64,000 nucleotides of DNA from Lentilactobacillus kisonensis DSM 19906 = JCM 15041 (lineage in GTDB: Bacteria > Bacillota > Bacilli > Lactobacillales > Lactobacillaceae). Within the stretch, counting starts at the first letter, position 1, and every line of letters starts with the position of its first letter. Where the stretch lies: positions 1 through 64,000 of the forward strand of contig NZ_AZEB01000005.1 of the NCBI RefSeq assembly GCF_001434135.1. The letters are read 5' to 3'. The position numbers and the translations under genes were made by a program. The notes below the pieces were generated by a model. It made no database searches and had not been told where the DNA came from. It saw only the letters and a program-made list of their open reading frames with translations. This document shows positions 15,527 through 23,114 of this stretch, piece after piece.

Positions 15527-15795
15527 TGGGATCCCCCCTGATACGCAGATTCGATAATCATATTATATCATGGTGCTAACAATCTTTGGAAGCTAAAGAC
15601 AGCCAAACTAGGAGGAAATTCAGCACGATCATCACGAATTCATTTTCCAAAAACCACCCGACAGCCACAGCGCGTTAAAGTCGTTGATTCATCTCGGCAT
15701 TAAAACACCGAGTTTTCTCAACATCTATGTTATAAAAGTATAGCATGCATTCAATCATTTCAATTTAAACATCTGACTACAATTGTTTTACAAAA
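15527..15795. other. Gap upstream of tnpB
   Basis: Contains the tnpB promoter region (TATAAT-like box near 15558-15566 on the minus strand), probably the left end of the element, and a plus-strand hairpin CTCGGcattaaaacaCCGAG followed by TTTTCTC near 15700-15725. No gene is recognised. Confidence 0.4.
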
Positions 15796-15970
15796 AGACA
15801 CCGCCGGCAATTAATACTGCCAACGGTGTCATAATAGTGATTCACAATTATTCAAAAAGCTGTTCAAATCTATTTTTAACAATAATCTTGCTTATTTTTT
15901 CAGTAATATTACTGTTTGACAACAAAAGTCACAACCAATAATTGAAGACGAAACTTGTTCGATCGCCTCC
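15796..15970 (-). pseudogene. Decayed Fst-like toxin locus
   Basis: The minus strand has a strong SD (TTAGGAGGCGATC) followed by a frame encoding EQVSSSIIGCDFCCQTVILLKK-stop without a start codon at the right place. An alternative frame continues as VVTFVVKQ-stop. The SSIIG core followed by a hydrophobic stretch and a lysine tail resembles Fst/Ldr-type membrane toxins. A hairpin of GACACCG..CGGTGTC (15797-15830) lies 3', as in such convergent loci. Loss of the start and a likely frameshift suggest decay. Low certainty. Confidence 0.35.
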
Positions 15971-15995
15971 TAAGACAGGTCCACGCGTCAGTATC

Positions 15996-16030
15996 AAAAA
16001 AACCACCGGCTAAATTAAACGCTAGTGGCC
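15996..16030 (-). terminator. Terminator of hemolysin III gene
   Basis: CCACTAGC / GCCGGTGG with an AT-rich loop, then TTTTTTT on the minus strand. Confidence 0.75.
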
Positions 16031-16068
16031 CTCCAGTGACACATCGCCTGGATCCACTCACTTGGTTA

Positions 16069-16716
16069 TCAAATATTCATATAGATAGAAAGAAACATGG
16101 TTAGCGTTCCCGCCATCACGAAAAAATGCCAAATCAAATGCAGGCCTGGGATCCTTGGAAAACTATAGATAACCGCTCCCAGCGTAAAGATCACGCCACC
16201 GGCAACGAGTAACCAAAACCCACTAAGGCTCAGGTTGGTATATAATACTTTGCCAAGAAACATACATAGCCACCCCATCAATACGTATATCGACGTTTCA
16301 GTTTTTTGGTATTTACCATGAAAAACGATGTGGCTAATGATGCCCGCAATTGCCAAGGCCCATACACTTGCCAAGAGGATATTTCCCCAGATATTGTTTA
16401 CAAAAATAATGCAATAAGGTGTATAAGTGCCCGCAATTAGTAAAAAAATATTACTATGGTCGAGAATCTGAAATACCCGTTTTGCCCGGGTAAAAACAAA
16501 GCAATGCAACAAGGTCGACGCCAAATAAAGTGAAAGGACCGTCACACTATAAATAACCAAACTGATCATTGCCCCTCGCGACAGATTATCATGGTAGGCC
16601 CGCATGAATAGCAACCCCGATAATATGATACTTACGATAAAGGAAACCCCATGCGTGATGGCATTTAAAGTCTCGTAGACGATTTGCTGTTTGGTTACAA
16701 TGGATTGATTTTTCAT
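16069..16716 (-). CDS. Hemolysin III family (PAQR) membrane protein
   Basis: 215 residues with seven hydrophobic helices. The conserved PAQR histidines and acidic residues are visible in YETLNAITHGVSF, SLYLASTLLHCFVF with DHSNIF, and LHLIWHFFVMAG. Bacterial members (TrhA/YqfA/HlyIII) affect membrane fluidity or energetics; haemolysis is not established for most. I use the second ATG (7 bases after GGAGG). Its leader holds one full repeat copy, and the promoter is TTGACT-17-TATTAT. Confidence 0.9.
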   Translation of the reverse strand: MKNQSIVTKQQIVYETLNAITHGVSFIVSIILSGLLFMRAYHDNLSRGAMISLVIYSVTVLSLYLASTLLHCFVFTRAKRVFQILDHSNIFLLIAGTYTPYCIIFVNNIWGNILLASVWALAIAGIISHIVFHGKYQKTETSIYVLMGWLCMFLGKVLYTNLSLSGFWLLVAGGVIFTLGAVIYSFPRIPGLHLIWHFFVMAGTLTMFLSIYMNI

Positions 16717-16734
16717 CATAGTGCCTCCTACTAA

Positions 16735-16853
16735 AGTGAGCGGAGCAAAGCGGTTAAAAGCCAGAATATAAGTTCCTTCTGGAGAAATTCCTGTTTTTGG
16801 GGATTTTTCCAGAAGGTTCTTATATGTAGGCTTTTGCTTTGTGCAGCTGTCCT
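16735..16853 (-). repeat. 5'-leader palindromic repeat, copy K
   Basis: Full copy between the promoter and SD of the hemolysin III gene. Inner arms CTTCTGGAGAAAT/ATTTTTCCAGAAG are paired but unlike those of other copies. Confidence 0.9.
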
Positions 16854-16863
16854 GTCAACCAAA

Positions 16864-16892
16864 ATAATAAAGCATATTAGTCATTAAGTCAA
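16864..16892 (-). promoter_or_regulatory. Promoter of hemolysin III gene
   Basis: Minus strand TTGACT (16887-16892), 17 bases, TATTAT (16864-16869). The repeat begins about 10 bases after the -10 box, so it would lie at the very start of the transcript. Confidence 0.75.
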
Positions 16893-16895
16893 GGT

Positions 16896-16918
16896 AACGT
16901 AGATATTAAATCTACGTT
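16896..16918. promoter_or_regulatory. Perfect 9-bp inverted repeat, candidate operator
   Basis: AACGTAGAT-ATTAA-ATCTACGTT lies in the divergent gap, three bases from the -35 of the hemolysin III promoter and 60 bases before the DUF1836 gene. It could be an operator or a weak terminator (a short T-rich tract follows). Confidence 0.45.
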
Positions 16919-16978
16919 CTTTATTTTTCCTTAACGATATGTGATAATAACCATATTCAAATCAAGGGAGTTGCTTAG

Positions 16979-17452
16979 ATGCTCAAGCAAACAATCAGTC
17001 AAAGATTAGCTAAATTGTCACTGCCATCGTATGACCAATTACCAACAATTGCACTTTATATGGATCAAGTAATTGACCAAACGAATCAATACTTAACACC
17101 GCTTACCAATACCAGTATCACGAAATCAATGATCAATAGTTACGTAAAGAAGGGATTGGTTGCCCGGCCGATTAAAAAGCGCTATTCCAAAGACCACCTC
17201 GCAACAATTCTTGTCATCAGTGTTTTAAAACAAATTCTGCCACTAGACACTGTCGCCGATGCAATCAAAATTGCTTTGGCCTCAAACCCTGTCCCCAAAG
17301 CATATAATCAGTTTGTAACGTTATTCAATTCAGAACTTAAAACAATTGACGATAATCACCCAACTGCCGAACAATATCAGTTAATTGCCATTAAATCACT
17401 TCTATATAAGTTGATCGTCGAAGACTTAATCAGAAATAGCATCAAGAAATGA
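16979..17452 (+). CDS. DUF1836 domain protein
   Basis: 157 residues, soluble. The conserved block TSITKSMINSYVKKGLVARPIKKRYSKDHLATILVISVLKQI is what I associate with DUF1836, a Firmicutes family with a MerR-like N-terminal HTH (KSMINSYVKKGLV followed by a wing) and an unknown effector. It is probably a DNA-binding regulator. The start follows AAGGGAGTTGCTTAG. It lies 9 bases before the amidotransferase gene, so they form an operon. The 16896 palindrome upstream is a candidate target. Confidence 0.85.
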   Translation: MLKQTISQRLAKLSLPSYDQLPTIALYMDQVIDQTNQYLTPLTNTSITKSMINSYVKKGLVARPIKKRYSKDHLATILVISVLKQILPLDTVADAIKIALASNPVPKAYNQFVTLFNSELKTIDDNHPTAEQYQLIAIKSLLYKLIVEDLIRNSIKK

Positions 17453-17461
17453 GGACTACCT

Positions 17462-18148
17462 ATGAAAATTACAATTATTCAACACGTTTCCTTTGAAGTC
17501 CCTGGGCTTATTGATGAGTGGATTAAGACCCATCATTATCAGTGCCAAATTATTAAATTATTTGAAAACGGCTACCACTTGCCCTCACCTGAAACCGTGG
17601 ATTTTTTAATTGTAATGGGCGGCCCCATGAGCGCTAATGATCAGCTTCCCTGGATTCAAGCAGAGAGGATGCTTATCCGCCAAGTAGTGACTGCTGGTAA
17701 ACCAATGCTTGGTGTTTGTCTTGGCGGTCAGCAACTGGCGAAAGCATTTGGCGCAACCATTGTCCCCACCACCAAAGAAGTTGGCTTTGGCCCAGTGATA
17801 ACGAGCGCCCTCGCCAGGACACGACTGACCACTAAACCTAAGTATCAGGTTCTCCACTGGCACGGGGAAGGCTTCACCATGCCCAGCAACTCCGAAGGCC
17901 TGTTTTCAAGTCCCAACTGGCCTAATCAAGGTTTCCAACTCGGTTCGGCAATTGGCCTTCAATTTCACCTAGAATCAACCCCGGCTACCTTAGGCGAGCT
18001 GGTTAACGTGGATAGTGACTTTATCAATGGGTCAGTGTTGCGTGAATCTCCTAGTCAGATTTTACAAACCAAATTTGATCCCAATTGCAAAGTTTTGTTG
18101 TTCCACATTCTTGATTACCTATCCCATTTTAACTATAACAATGAGTAA
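17462..18148 (+). CDS. Class I glutamine amidotransferase (GuaA-like)
   Basis: 228 residues, a free-standing type 1 glutamine amidotransferase. The catalytic cysteine lies in the nucleophile elbow GVCLGGQQ; the His and Glu of the triad lie in LQFHLEST. The upstream MGGPMSANDQLPWI is the family oxyanion and N-terminal block. Such stand-alone proteins are often called GMP synthase-like, but they transfer ammonia to unknown acceptors or hydrolyse gamma-glutamyl compounds. The gene follows the DUF1836 gene with SD GAGGACT; its substrate cannot be inferred. Confidence 0.88.
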   Translation: MKITIIQHVSFEVPGLIDEWIKTHHYQCQIIKLFENGYHLPSPETVDFLIVMGGPMSANDQLPWIQAERMLIRQVVTAGKPMLGVCLGGQQLAKAFGATIVPTTKEVGFGPVITSALARTRLTTKPKYQVLHWHGEGFTMPSNSEGLFSSPNWPNQGFQLGSAIGLQFHLESTPATLGELVNVDSDFINGSVLRESPSQILQTKFDPNCKVLLFHILDYLSHFNYNNE

Positions 18149-18214
18149 ATTCATGAATAGTTTGTTAATGCAGCCCAACCTTTTATTACATAATAACGTC
18201 AAAAGCACAATGCT

Positions 18215-18242
18215 TTGACATTGATTTGTAATATTGTATACT
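18215..18242 (+). promoter_or_regulatory. Promoter of 18325 gene
   Basis: TTGACA (18215-18220), 16 bases, TATACT (18237-18242). The deleted repeat copy R lies between it and the SD. Confidence 0.75.
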
Positions 18243-18267
18243 CAAGTTGGTTTCAGAGATTGGTTGG

Positions 18268-18300
18268 AGGACAGCTTCTAACCGCTTGGATCCGCTCACT
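18268..18300 (+). repeat. Internally deleted leader repeat, copy R
   Basis: Only the two ends remain: AGGACAGCT joined to TCTAACCGCTTGGATCCGCTCACT. It keeps the orientation relative to its gene and lies before the SD of the secreted protein. Confidence 0.8.
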
Positions 18301-18324
18301 ATTTTCAAAAAGGGGGAGAAAGTT

Positions 18325-18705
18325 ATGCGTAAATTTGCAACTATCATAGCCAGTGCCATTTTAGCAGCGCCATTTATCGGGGTCGCACCATTAAACGCAA
18401 ATGCTGCCAAGACCAAGAGCTATAAATTTTCAATGACATCATCCAAATTTTTCAAGGCAAAGACTTACCATACTAAGGATAATGCCATTACTGTCTATAA
18501 GGGTGCCATTAGTGCCGATACCCCAAATATCGTCTTTACGGTAAAGGGGAAGATCAAGCCAAGCACCACCTTTAAGATCGACAAGACTATTACCGCCAAA
18601 AGCTTTGCAACCAAGAAGAACAGTTCCTTCTCTTACGTTAAGGGGCAAGGCTGGGTTAAAACTAACTTGATTACAAAGGGCGCTTTTCATTACGCTGACC
18701 GATAA
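18325..18705 (+). CDS. Small secreted protein, unknown
   Basis: 126 residues with a signal peptide (ATIIASAILAAPFIGVAPLNANA, cleavage after Ala). The mature part is Lys/Thr-rich (KTKSYKFSMTSSKFFKAKTY, VKGKIKPSTTFKIDKTITAKSF, GQGWVKTNLITKGAFHYADR), with the look of small surface beta-sheet domains in lactobacilli. Function unknown. The start ATG follows AAAGGGGGAGAAAGTT; the longer frame would begin inside the repeat remnant. Confidence 0.78.
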   Translation: MRKFATIIASAILAAPFIGVAPLNANAAKTKSYKFSMTSSKFFKAKTYHTKDNAITVYKGAISADTPNIVFTVKGKIKPSTTFKIDKTITAKSFATKKNSSFSYVKGQGWVKTNLITKGAFHYADR

Positions 18706-18752
18706 AACAGTCGGATTAATCAATCAGCACGCAATCTCATAAAAGTCACTTT

Positions 18753-18788
18753 AGGTGCAATGTTCTTTTCGAGCATCGCACCTTTTTC
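18753..18788 (+). terminator. Terminator of 18325 gene
   Basis: AGGTGCAATG / CATCGCACCT around a TTC..GA loop, then TTTTT. Confidence 0.8.
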
Positions 18789-18817
18789 ATTAAACTAATC
18801 ATAGCTGGGAGTTGATT

Positions 18818-19531
18818 ATGATGGATAGACCTACATTAAAGAAGGATGCTAAGAGCATCTTGAATAGCCATTTTCAATTTTATTTTCTTCTCTGGTTGCC
18901 GGTATTCATCCTCGAAATCATTGGTGGCTTCTTATATGCACCAGATGTTAGGGATGGCGACGCCTTTACTGCTTCGCAAGACATTGGCCTGTTTATTACA
19001 TTATTAGCTGCCATTATGGCAATCGGTATTTATTATGTTAGTATCGACGCCATTCGACAGACGCTGCAGTATGACAAGCCGTTGCAAAAATCGTTTACGG
19101 TGTTTGCCCGCGGTGAATATTTCCTAGGAACGATTCTGCTATATATTTTGATCTTTATCTTTACTTTCCTATGGTCCCTGTTACTTGTCATTCCCGGTAT
19201 CATCAAAGGAATTGCTTACTCACAAGCCTACTACATCTATCGTGACGCAATTGATCAAGACAAACCAATTAGCTACCTTGAAGCGATTACCCGCAGCCGA
19301 GAATTAATGAATGGTCATAAATGGGAATACTTTGTAATGTCACTCAGCTTTATTGGCTGGCTGCTAGTCGTATTGATTACAGCTGGGATCGCAACTATCT
19401 GGGTTCAGCCTTACATGGTATTGAGTTTTGCTAACTTCTATAATGAATTAATCGAACAGTCGGCGGATCAAGACAACCAGCCAACCATTGAAACTACTGG
19501 GCCAACCAATTCAAGTGATTCAGATCAGTAA
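18818..19531 (+). CDS. DUF975 family membrane protein
   Basis: 237 residues with about five hydrophobic helices. It shares with the 9643 gene the order KKDAKSILNSHF, SIDAIRQTL, KSFTVFARGEYFLGTILL, LLLVIPGIIKGIAYSQA, SRELMNGHKWEYFV and VQPYMVLSFANFY. The two are therefore paralogues of the DUF975 family, function unknown. The start is the ATG 6 bases after GGGAG. The hydrophilic C-terminal tail (NQPTIETTGPTNSSDSDQ) differs from the paralogue. Confidence 0.85.
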   Translation: MMDRPTLKKDAKSILNSHFQFYFLLWLPVFILEIIGGFLYAPDVRDGDAFTASQDIGLFITLLAAIMAIGIYYVSIDAIRQTLQYDKPLQKSFTVFARGEYFLGTILLYILIFIFTFLWSLLLVIPGIIKGIAYSQAYYIYRDAIDQDKPISYLEAITRSRELMNGHKWEYFVMSLSFIGWLLVVLITAGIATIWVQPYMVLSFANFYNELIEQSADQDNQPTIETTGPTNSSDSDQ

Positions 19532-19798
19532 TGACTATTACCCACAACCCCAAGAATGGGTGAAAAGAGATATTAGTCATTTTTTGAGCGATAACTTTGA
19601 TCACTAGGCTATTAACTAAACGAGACCGGCGACAACCAGCTTAATGGTCCACATTTCCATCGAGATGTGAACTCAAGTAGTTACCATTCCCCCTCTCGAT
19701 CGCTTCCTCCCCAAATTCTTCGTTTACCAGTCATCCAGCAAAAGTTATGATAACAGTAAAGCAAATCATCGACACACACTCAGATTGGAGACATTTAC

Positions 19799-20821
19799 AT
19801 GCACGTAACAACTTTTGGTGAAATCATGCTCCGGCTAACGACACCGGTAAATCAAAAATTGATTCAAGCAACCCATTTTGACAGCAATTACGGCGGGGCT
19901 GAAGCGAACGTAGCCGTGTCACTTGCCCAACTCGGCAATCAGGTCGCCTTTATTACCAAACTTCCTAAAAATGATCTTGGTAATGCTGCCGCCAGTGCTG
20001 TCAGCCAATTTGGCGTGACCACAACTCATATTAGCCATGGCGGCAGCCGGCTGGGACTTTACTTTCTGCAACAGGGTAATGGGATCCGCGCCAGCAACGT
20101 GATTTACGATCGGGCGAATAGCTCGTTTGCAACCTCTAACGCCACTGACTACAATTGGGACGTCTTATTAACCAATACAAATTACTTTTATATTTCGGGG
20201 ATTACGCCTGCGCTTTCTAGTGGGTTACAGGAGACCCTATTAACGGCGGTTAAACTCTGTCAACAGCACAACATCACGGTTGTCTATGATGCTAATTATC
20301 GAAAAAAGCTGTGGTCGTCAGCCGATGCGGTCGCCTTTAATGAACAACTCATGCCCTATGTCAATATTTGTCTCGTTCATGATGAGGATATTTCCGAGGC
20401 GTTTGGTATTGAGACTGCCTTCGACGGTGACCGCCAACACGTGATTGATCAAAAGTCATCGTTCAAAGATAGTATGAGCCTTATTACTGATATGTATCCC
20501 AATGTTCATACAGTTGCAAGCATTGTTCGAAACCTTTATTCGGCACAACACGGAAAGTGGACGGCCCTTTTGCTGCGAGACAACCACTTTTATGAAAGTC
20601 CCATCTATGATATGACCGTCAACGCAGAAGTGGCTGGTGGTGATGCATTTGGAGCAGCCATCGTTCACGGCTTTCTTCACCACTTTGCTCCCCAGGACCA
20701 GCTTAATTACGCCCTGGCCGCCGCAGTTCTCAAATTAACCATCCCAGGTGACTTCAATTTAGCCAGCGATGCTGAAATTCGGGAAGTGATGCAGTCATCT
20801 GGTCACTTAATGAATAGATAG
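19799..20821 (+). CDS. kdgK: PfkB-family sugar kinase, probably 2-keto-3-deoxygluconate kinase
   Basis: 340 residues. The N-terminus TTFGEIMLRLTTPVNQKLIQATHF and the PfkB signature NYGGAEANVAVSLAQLG are typical of KdgK, which phosphorylates 2-keto-3-deoxygluconate to KDPG. The C-terminal catalytic loop reads EVAGGDAFGAAIVHG, in which the catalytic Asp of GGDAF is present. It would act after mannonate dehydratase (gene at 30806), but it stands apart and no aldolase is visible. Close relatives include fructokinases, so the substrate is an inference. Start after TTGGAGACATTTAC. Confidence 0.82.
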   Translation: MHVTTFGEIMLRLTTPVNQKLIQATHFDSNYGGAEANVAVSLAQLGNQVAFITKLPKNDLGNAAASAVSQFGVTTTHISHGGSRLGLYFLQQGNGIRASNVIYDRANSSFATSNATDYNWDVLLTNTNYFYISGITPALSSGLQETLLTAVKLCQQHNITVVYDANYRKKLWSSADAVAFNEQLMPYVNICLVHDEDISEAFGIETAFDGDRQHVIDQKSSFKDSMSLITDMYPNVHTVASIVRNLYSAQHGKWTALLLRDNHFYESPIYDMTVNAEVAGGDAFGAAIVHGFLHHFAPQDQLNYALAAAVLKLTIPGDFNLASDAEIREVMQSSGHLMNR

Positions 20822-20883
20822 TCCAAGCGACCAAATTGTCTTACCAGATTATTTCAAAAACATTAATATTCGGTACCACTCTT

Positions 20884-20912
20884 GGCAATCTACATTTGGA
20901 TTGCCTTTTTGC
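20884..20912 (+). terminator. kdgK terminator
   Basis: GGCAATC tacattt GGATTGCC followed by TTTTTG. Confidence 0.8.
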
Positions 20913-21028
20913 TGGTCTTTTGCAGGGATGGGTCGAACCCACTCCGTTACAGTTTAGTTAAACCATAGAATCACGAATGCGCAACATGTTACAATTTTCA
21001 TTAGTAATTTAAAAAGGAGCGAATTTAT

Positions 21029-21955
21029 ATGAAATTTAGTCAACGGCTAAAACTTGTCCTCATCTCTTGCACCATGATCTTTAGCTTTACGTTTGGTCTG
21101 GCTTCCCAATCAGCCACTGCCAACGCAAAGGGGCCTACCCTTACATATGCCAGATCGGCAACTGCCTTAAACGTTAATACCGGTAAAGTTGTTTACTCTA
21201 AGGCTGGTGGCACGGCCCGGCCAATCGCCTCACTGACCAAGCTCATGACGTTGTATCTGGTTCGAGAAAAGATCGCAAACGGTGACGGTACTTGGAACTC
21301 GAAGGTAAAAACTAGCAATGCCGGGCTAAAAAAGCTTGGCAAATCCAGCGTTTTTGGTGGTTTCAAGTTCACCAAAAATTCCTATACGGTTCGCCAGTTG
21401 TACTTAGCCGGTTTAATTGAATCTTCAAATAACGCCGCCATCGCGTTGGGCCAATGGGTAGCGGGCGGTTCAACCCCTAAATATAACAAGAAGTTTATTT
21501 CAATGATGAATACCCAGGCAAAACAATGGAAATTAAAGCATACCCACTTTGTTTCGGCCTCTGGCATGGAACAGAATAGCTTATCACCATACGGCTACAA
21601 TATCGGTGGTGCCAACGCCAATATGGTTTCGTCAAATGACATGGCTAAAATTGCTAAGTATTACGTTACTAACTTTGACGATGTGTTAACCGACGCTTCG
21701 GTTAAATCAATGACCGTTAGTGGCCAAACCCTTTATAATTACAATAATCTGTTACCAGGCCGAAAGTATTATCAAGCATCCCTCAACGTCGACGGCCTCA
21801 AAACCGGTTACACCGATCCTGCCGGTTACTGTTTTGTCGGTACCGGCCAAAAATCCGGTCACGACCGGATTGTCACGGTAGTATTACACGACGCCAATGA
21901 ATTCACGGAAACCCGTTCGCTAATGAATTACGTTTACAATAATAATCTCGCGTAA
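21029..21955 (+). CDS. Serine-type D-Ala-D-Ala carboxypeptidase (S11, PBP5-type)
   Basis: 308 residues with a signal peptide (LKLVLISCTMIFSFTFGLA, cleavage after ANA). The penicillin-binding triad is complete: S68-L-T-K71 (IASLTKLM), S-N-N (ESSNNAAIAL) and K-T-G (GLKTGYTDPAG). It trims the terminal D-Ala from peptidoglycan stem peptides outside the cell. It lacks the C-terminal PBP5 domain and a membrane anchor, so it is probably a short secreted or wall-associated form. Start after AAAAAGGAGCGAATTTAT; monocistronic with its own terminator. Confidence 0.92.
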   Translation: MKFSQRLKLVLISCTMIFSFTFGLASQSATANAKGPTLTYARSATALNVNTGKVVYSKAGGTARPIASLTKLMTLYLVREKIANGDGTWNSKVKTSNAGLKKLGKSSVFGGFKFTKNSYTVRQLYLAGLIESSNNAAIALGQWVAGGSTPKYNKKFISMMNTQAKQWKLKHTHFVSASGMEQNSLSPYGYNIGGANANMVSSNDMAKIAKYYVTNFDDVLTDASVKSMTVSGQTLYNYNNLLPGRKYYQASLNVDGLKTGYTDPAGYCFVGTGQKSGHDRIVTVVLHDANEFTETRSLMNYVYNNNLA

Positions 21956-22013
21956 TTTGGTGGTTTCCAGGTTAAACTGATAAAATGACCATTTTACAAA
22001 CAGACTAAACAGA

Positions 22014-22056
22014 AAGCACCTGAAAACATCGTTTGAATGTCTTCAGGTGCTTTTTT
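22014..22056 (+). terminator. Terminator of carboxypeptidase gene
   Basis: AGCACCTGAAAACAT / ATGTCTTCAGGTGCT with TTTTTT following. Confidence 0.88.
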
Positions 22057-22086
22057 GTCATTTAGAGTGGCTTCCTCATATATTAA

Positions 22087-22122
22087 AACGGACTGCGTTC
22101 AAGTGATTAAACGCAGTCCGTT
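22087..22122 (-). terminator. Terminator of 22146 gene
   Basis: AACGGACTGCGTT / AACGCAGTCCGTT, perfect 13-bp stem with a T-rich flank on the minus strand. Confidence 0.8.
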
Positions 22123-22145
22123 CACATTTTAATAAGCCTACTCGC

Positions 22146-22337
22146 TTAATTGATATTTTTTCGTGGTCGGCCAGTCCCCTGACCCTTGTCCAAAATTTCT
22201 GGATGATCATTACGGGCGTATGCATAAGCATGTGGCCCCTGGGTATTCTGATAACGATTCGTGCGGTTACGTGATTGGGTGTTTTTGAAATAGTAATAAC
22301 CGGCAATTGCTGCCATGGCTAAAATTAAAAGTGTCAT
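22146..22337 (-). CDS. Small membrane-anchored protein, unknown
   Basis: 63 residues: an N-terminal membrane helix (TLLILAMAAIAGYYYF), then a polar tail rich in Asn, Gln, Arg and Tyr (NRTNRYQNTQGPHAYAYARND). The ATG is preceded by AAAGAGGTATTCA and a strong terminator follows, which supports a real gene. No family recognised. Confidence 0.6.
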   Translation of the reverse strand: MTLLILAMAAIAGYYYFKNTQSRNRTNRYQNTQGPHAYAYARNDHPEILDKGQGTGRPRKNIN

Positions 22338-22718
22338 TGAATACCTCTTTTCATTATTTACTTCCTAAAAAGTTTTAGGAAATTGTCATTAGTTTACCGC
22401 GTATTCCAGAAGAGTCAAGATATTTACTTTGATTTTAGCAAGGATCATGGCTACTCCCTACAGCTCAAAGAGATTAGGAATTATTAAATGTTTATTAAAC
22501 CGCTTTCAAATAGCGGGGTTCCTGTTAAAGTCTCACTGATGACCAAATAACCACAACCATTCCAAATCGAGAATGATTGTGGTTATTTGGTCATTTCTGA
22601 TATTAAAGTTACAACGTCCAATCCTTCAATTGCAACTTAACAACACCCCAAATGTACGCTGGTATTCATACCCTTAAATATTCCCCTATACAGACGGATA
22701 GCGCCATATTTAAATGCA
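22338..22718. other. Intergenic region with a long inverted repeat
   Basis: A 381-base gap between two minus-strand genes. It has a small hairpin CCGCTttcaaatAGCGG near 22499-22515 and the long inverted repeat at 22539-22594. No ORF or RNA gene is recognised. Confidence 0.5.
22539..22594. repeat. Long near-perfect inverted repeat (24-bp arms)
   Basis: ATGACCAAATAACCACAACC and its continuation ATTC pair with GAATGATTGTGGTTATTTGG plus TCAT; there is one mismatch. It lies 125 bases downstream of the 22719 gene and could be its terminator, but it is longer than most and lacks a clean T-run. Confidence 0.7.
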
Positions 22719-22952
22719 TCAATCCAGCTTAAATTTAAACTGTTGCTGACCATCAATTGAATCGACGTTTTCTACCGCGCCGTCAACAGGTGCATGCGTG
22801 ATCAGGAAGCTGGGATGGAGGTGACTATAAAATTCAAAATCATAAGCCATCCCACCCTTCTCCTTCTTAGCCTGCATAAAACCATTGGTACCATCGGATA
22901 ACCTCACAGTTTGTTGCTTCTTCTTGGACGGGTCTACATAAATTGTTGTCAA
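22719..22952 (-). CDS. Small conserved-looking protein, unknown
   Basis: 77 residues, soluble, basic in the middle (DPSKKKQQTV, QAKKEKGG) with a beta-rich second half (YDFEFYSHLHPSFLITHAP, QQFKFKLD). I choose a TTG start (MTTIYVDPSKK) since GGAGGTG lies 7 bases before it; an ATG six codons earlier overlaps that SD. No family recognised. Stands alone. Confidence 0.55.
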   Translation of the reverse strand: MTTIYVDPSKKKQQTVRLSDGTNGFMQAKKEKGGMAYDFEFYSHLHPSFLITHAPVDGAVENVDSIDGQQQFKFKLD

Positions 22953-23114
22953 TGTTCGCACCTCCACCATTCATTATAGCAGTGAACAAGTAAGATCGTT
23001 GAATTTGCCGATATTAAATCGTTTTCATTAAAAATCTCTGGTTCAATAATTTTTTCAAATGACTATACTGGATCTATAGTCAAAATAATGACTCATGATT
23101 TGAAAGGAGAACTC

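Larger units (their letters stand above)
14268..15560 (-). mobile_element. IS605-type element carrying tnpB only
   Basis: The element has tnpB and a recognisable right-end hairpin but no tnpA transposase nearby, so it would need TnpA in trans. The left end is not resolved: it should lie 5' of tnpB, near or beyond 15560, where a -10-like TATAAT precedes the gene. The right boundary is placed at AGTTCAC. Confidence 0.65.
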
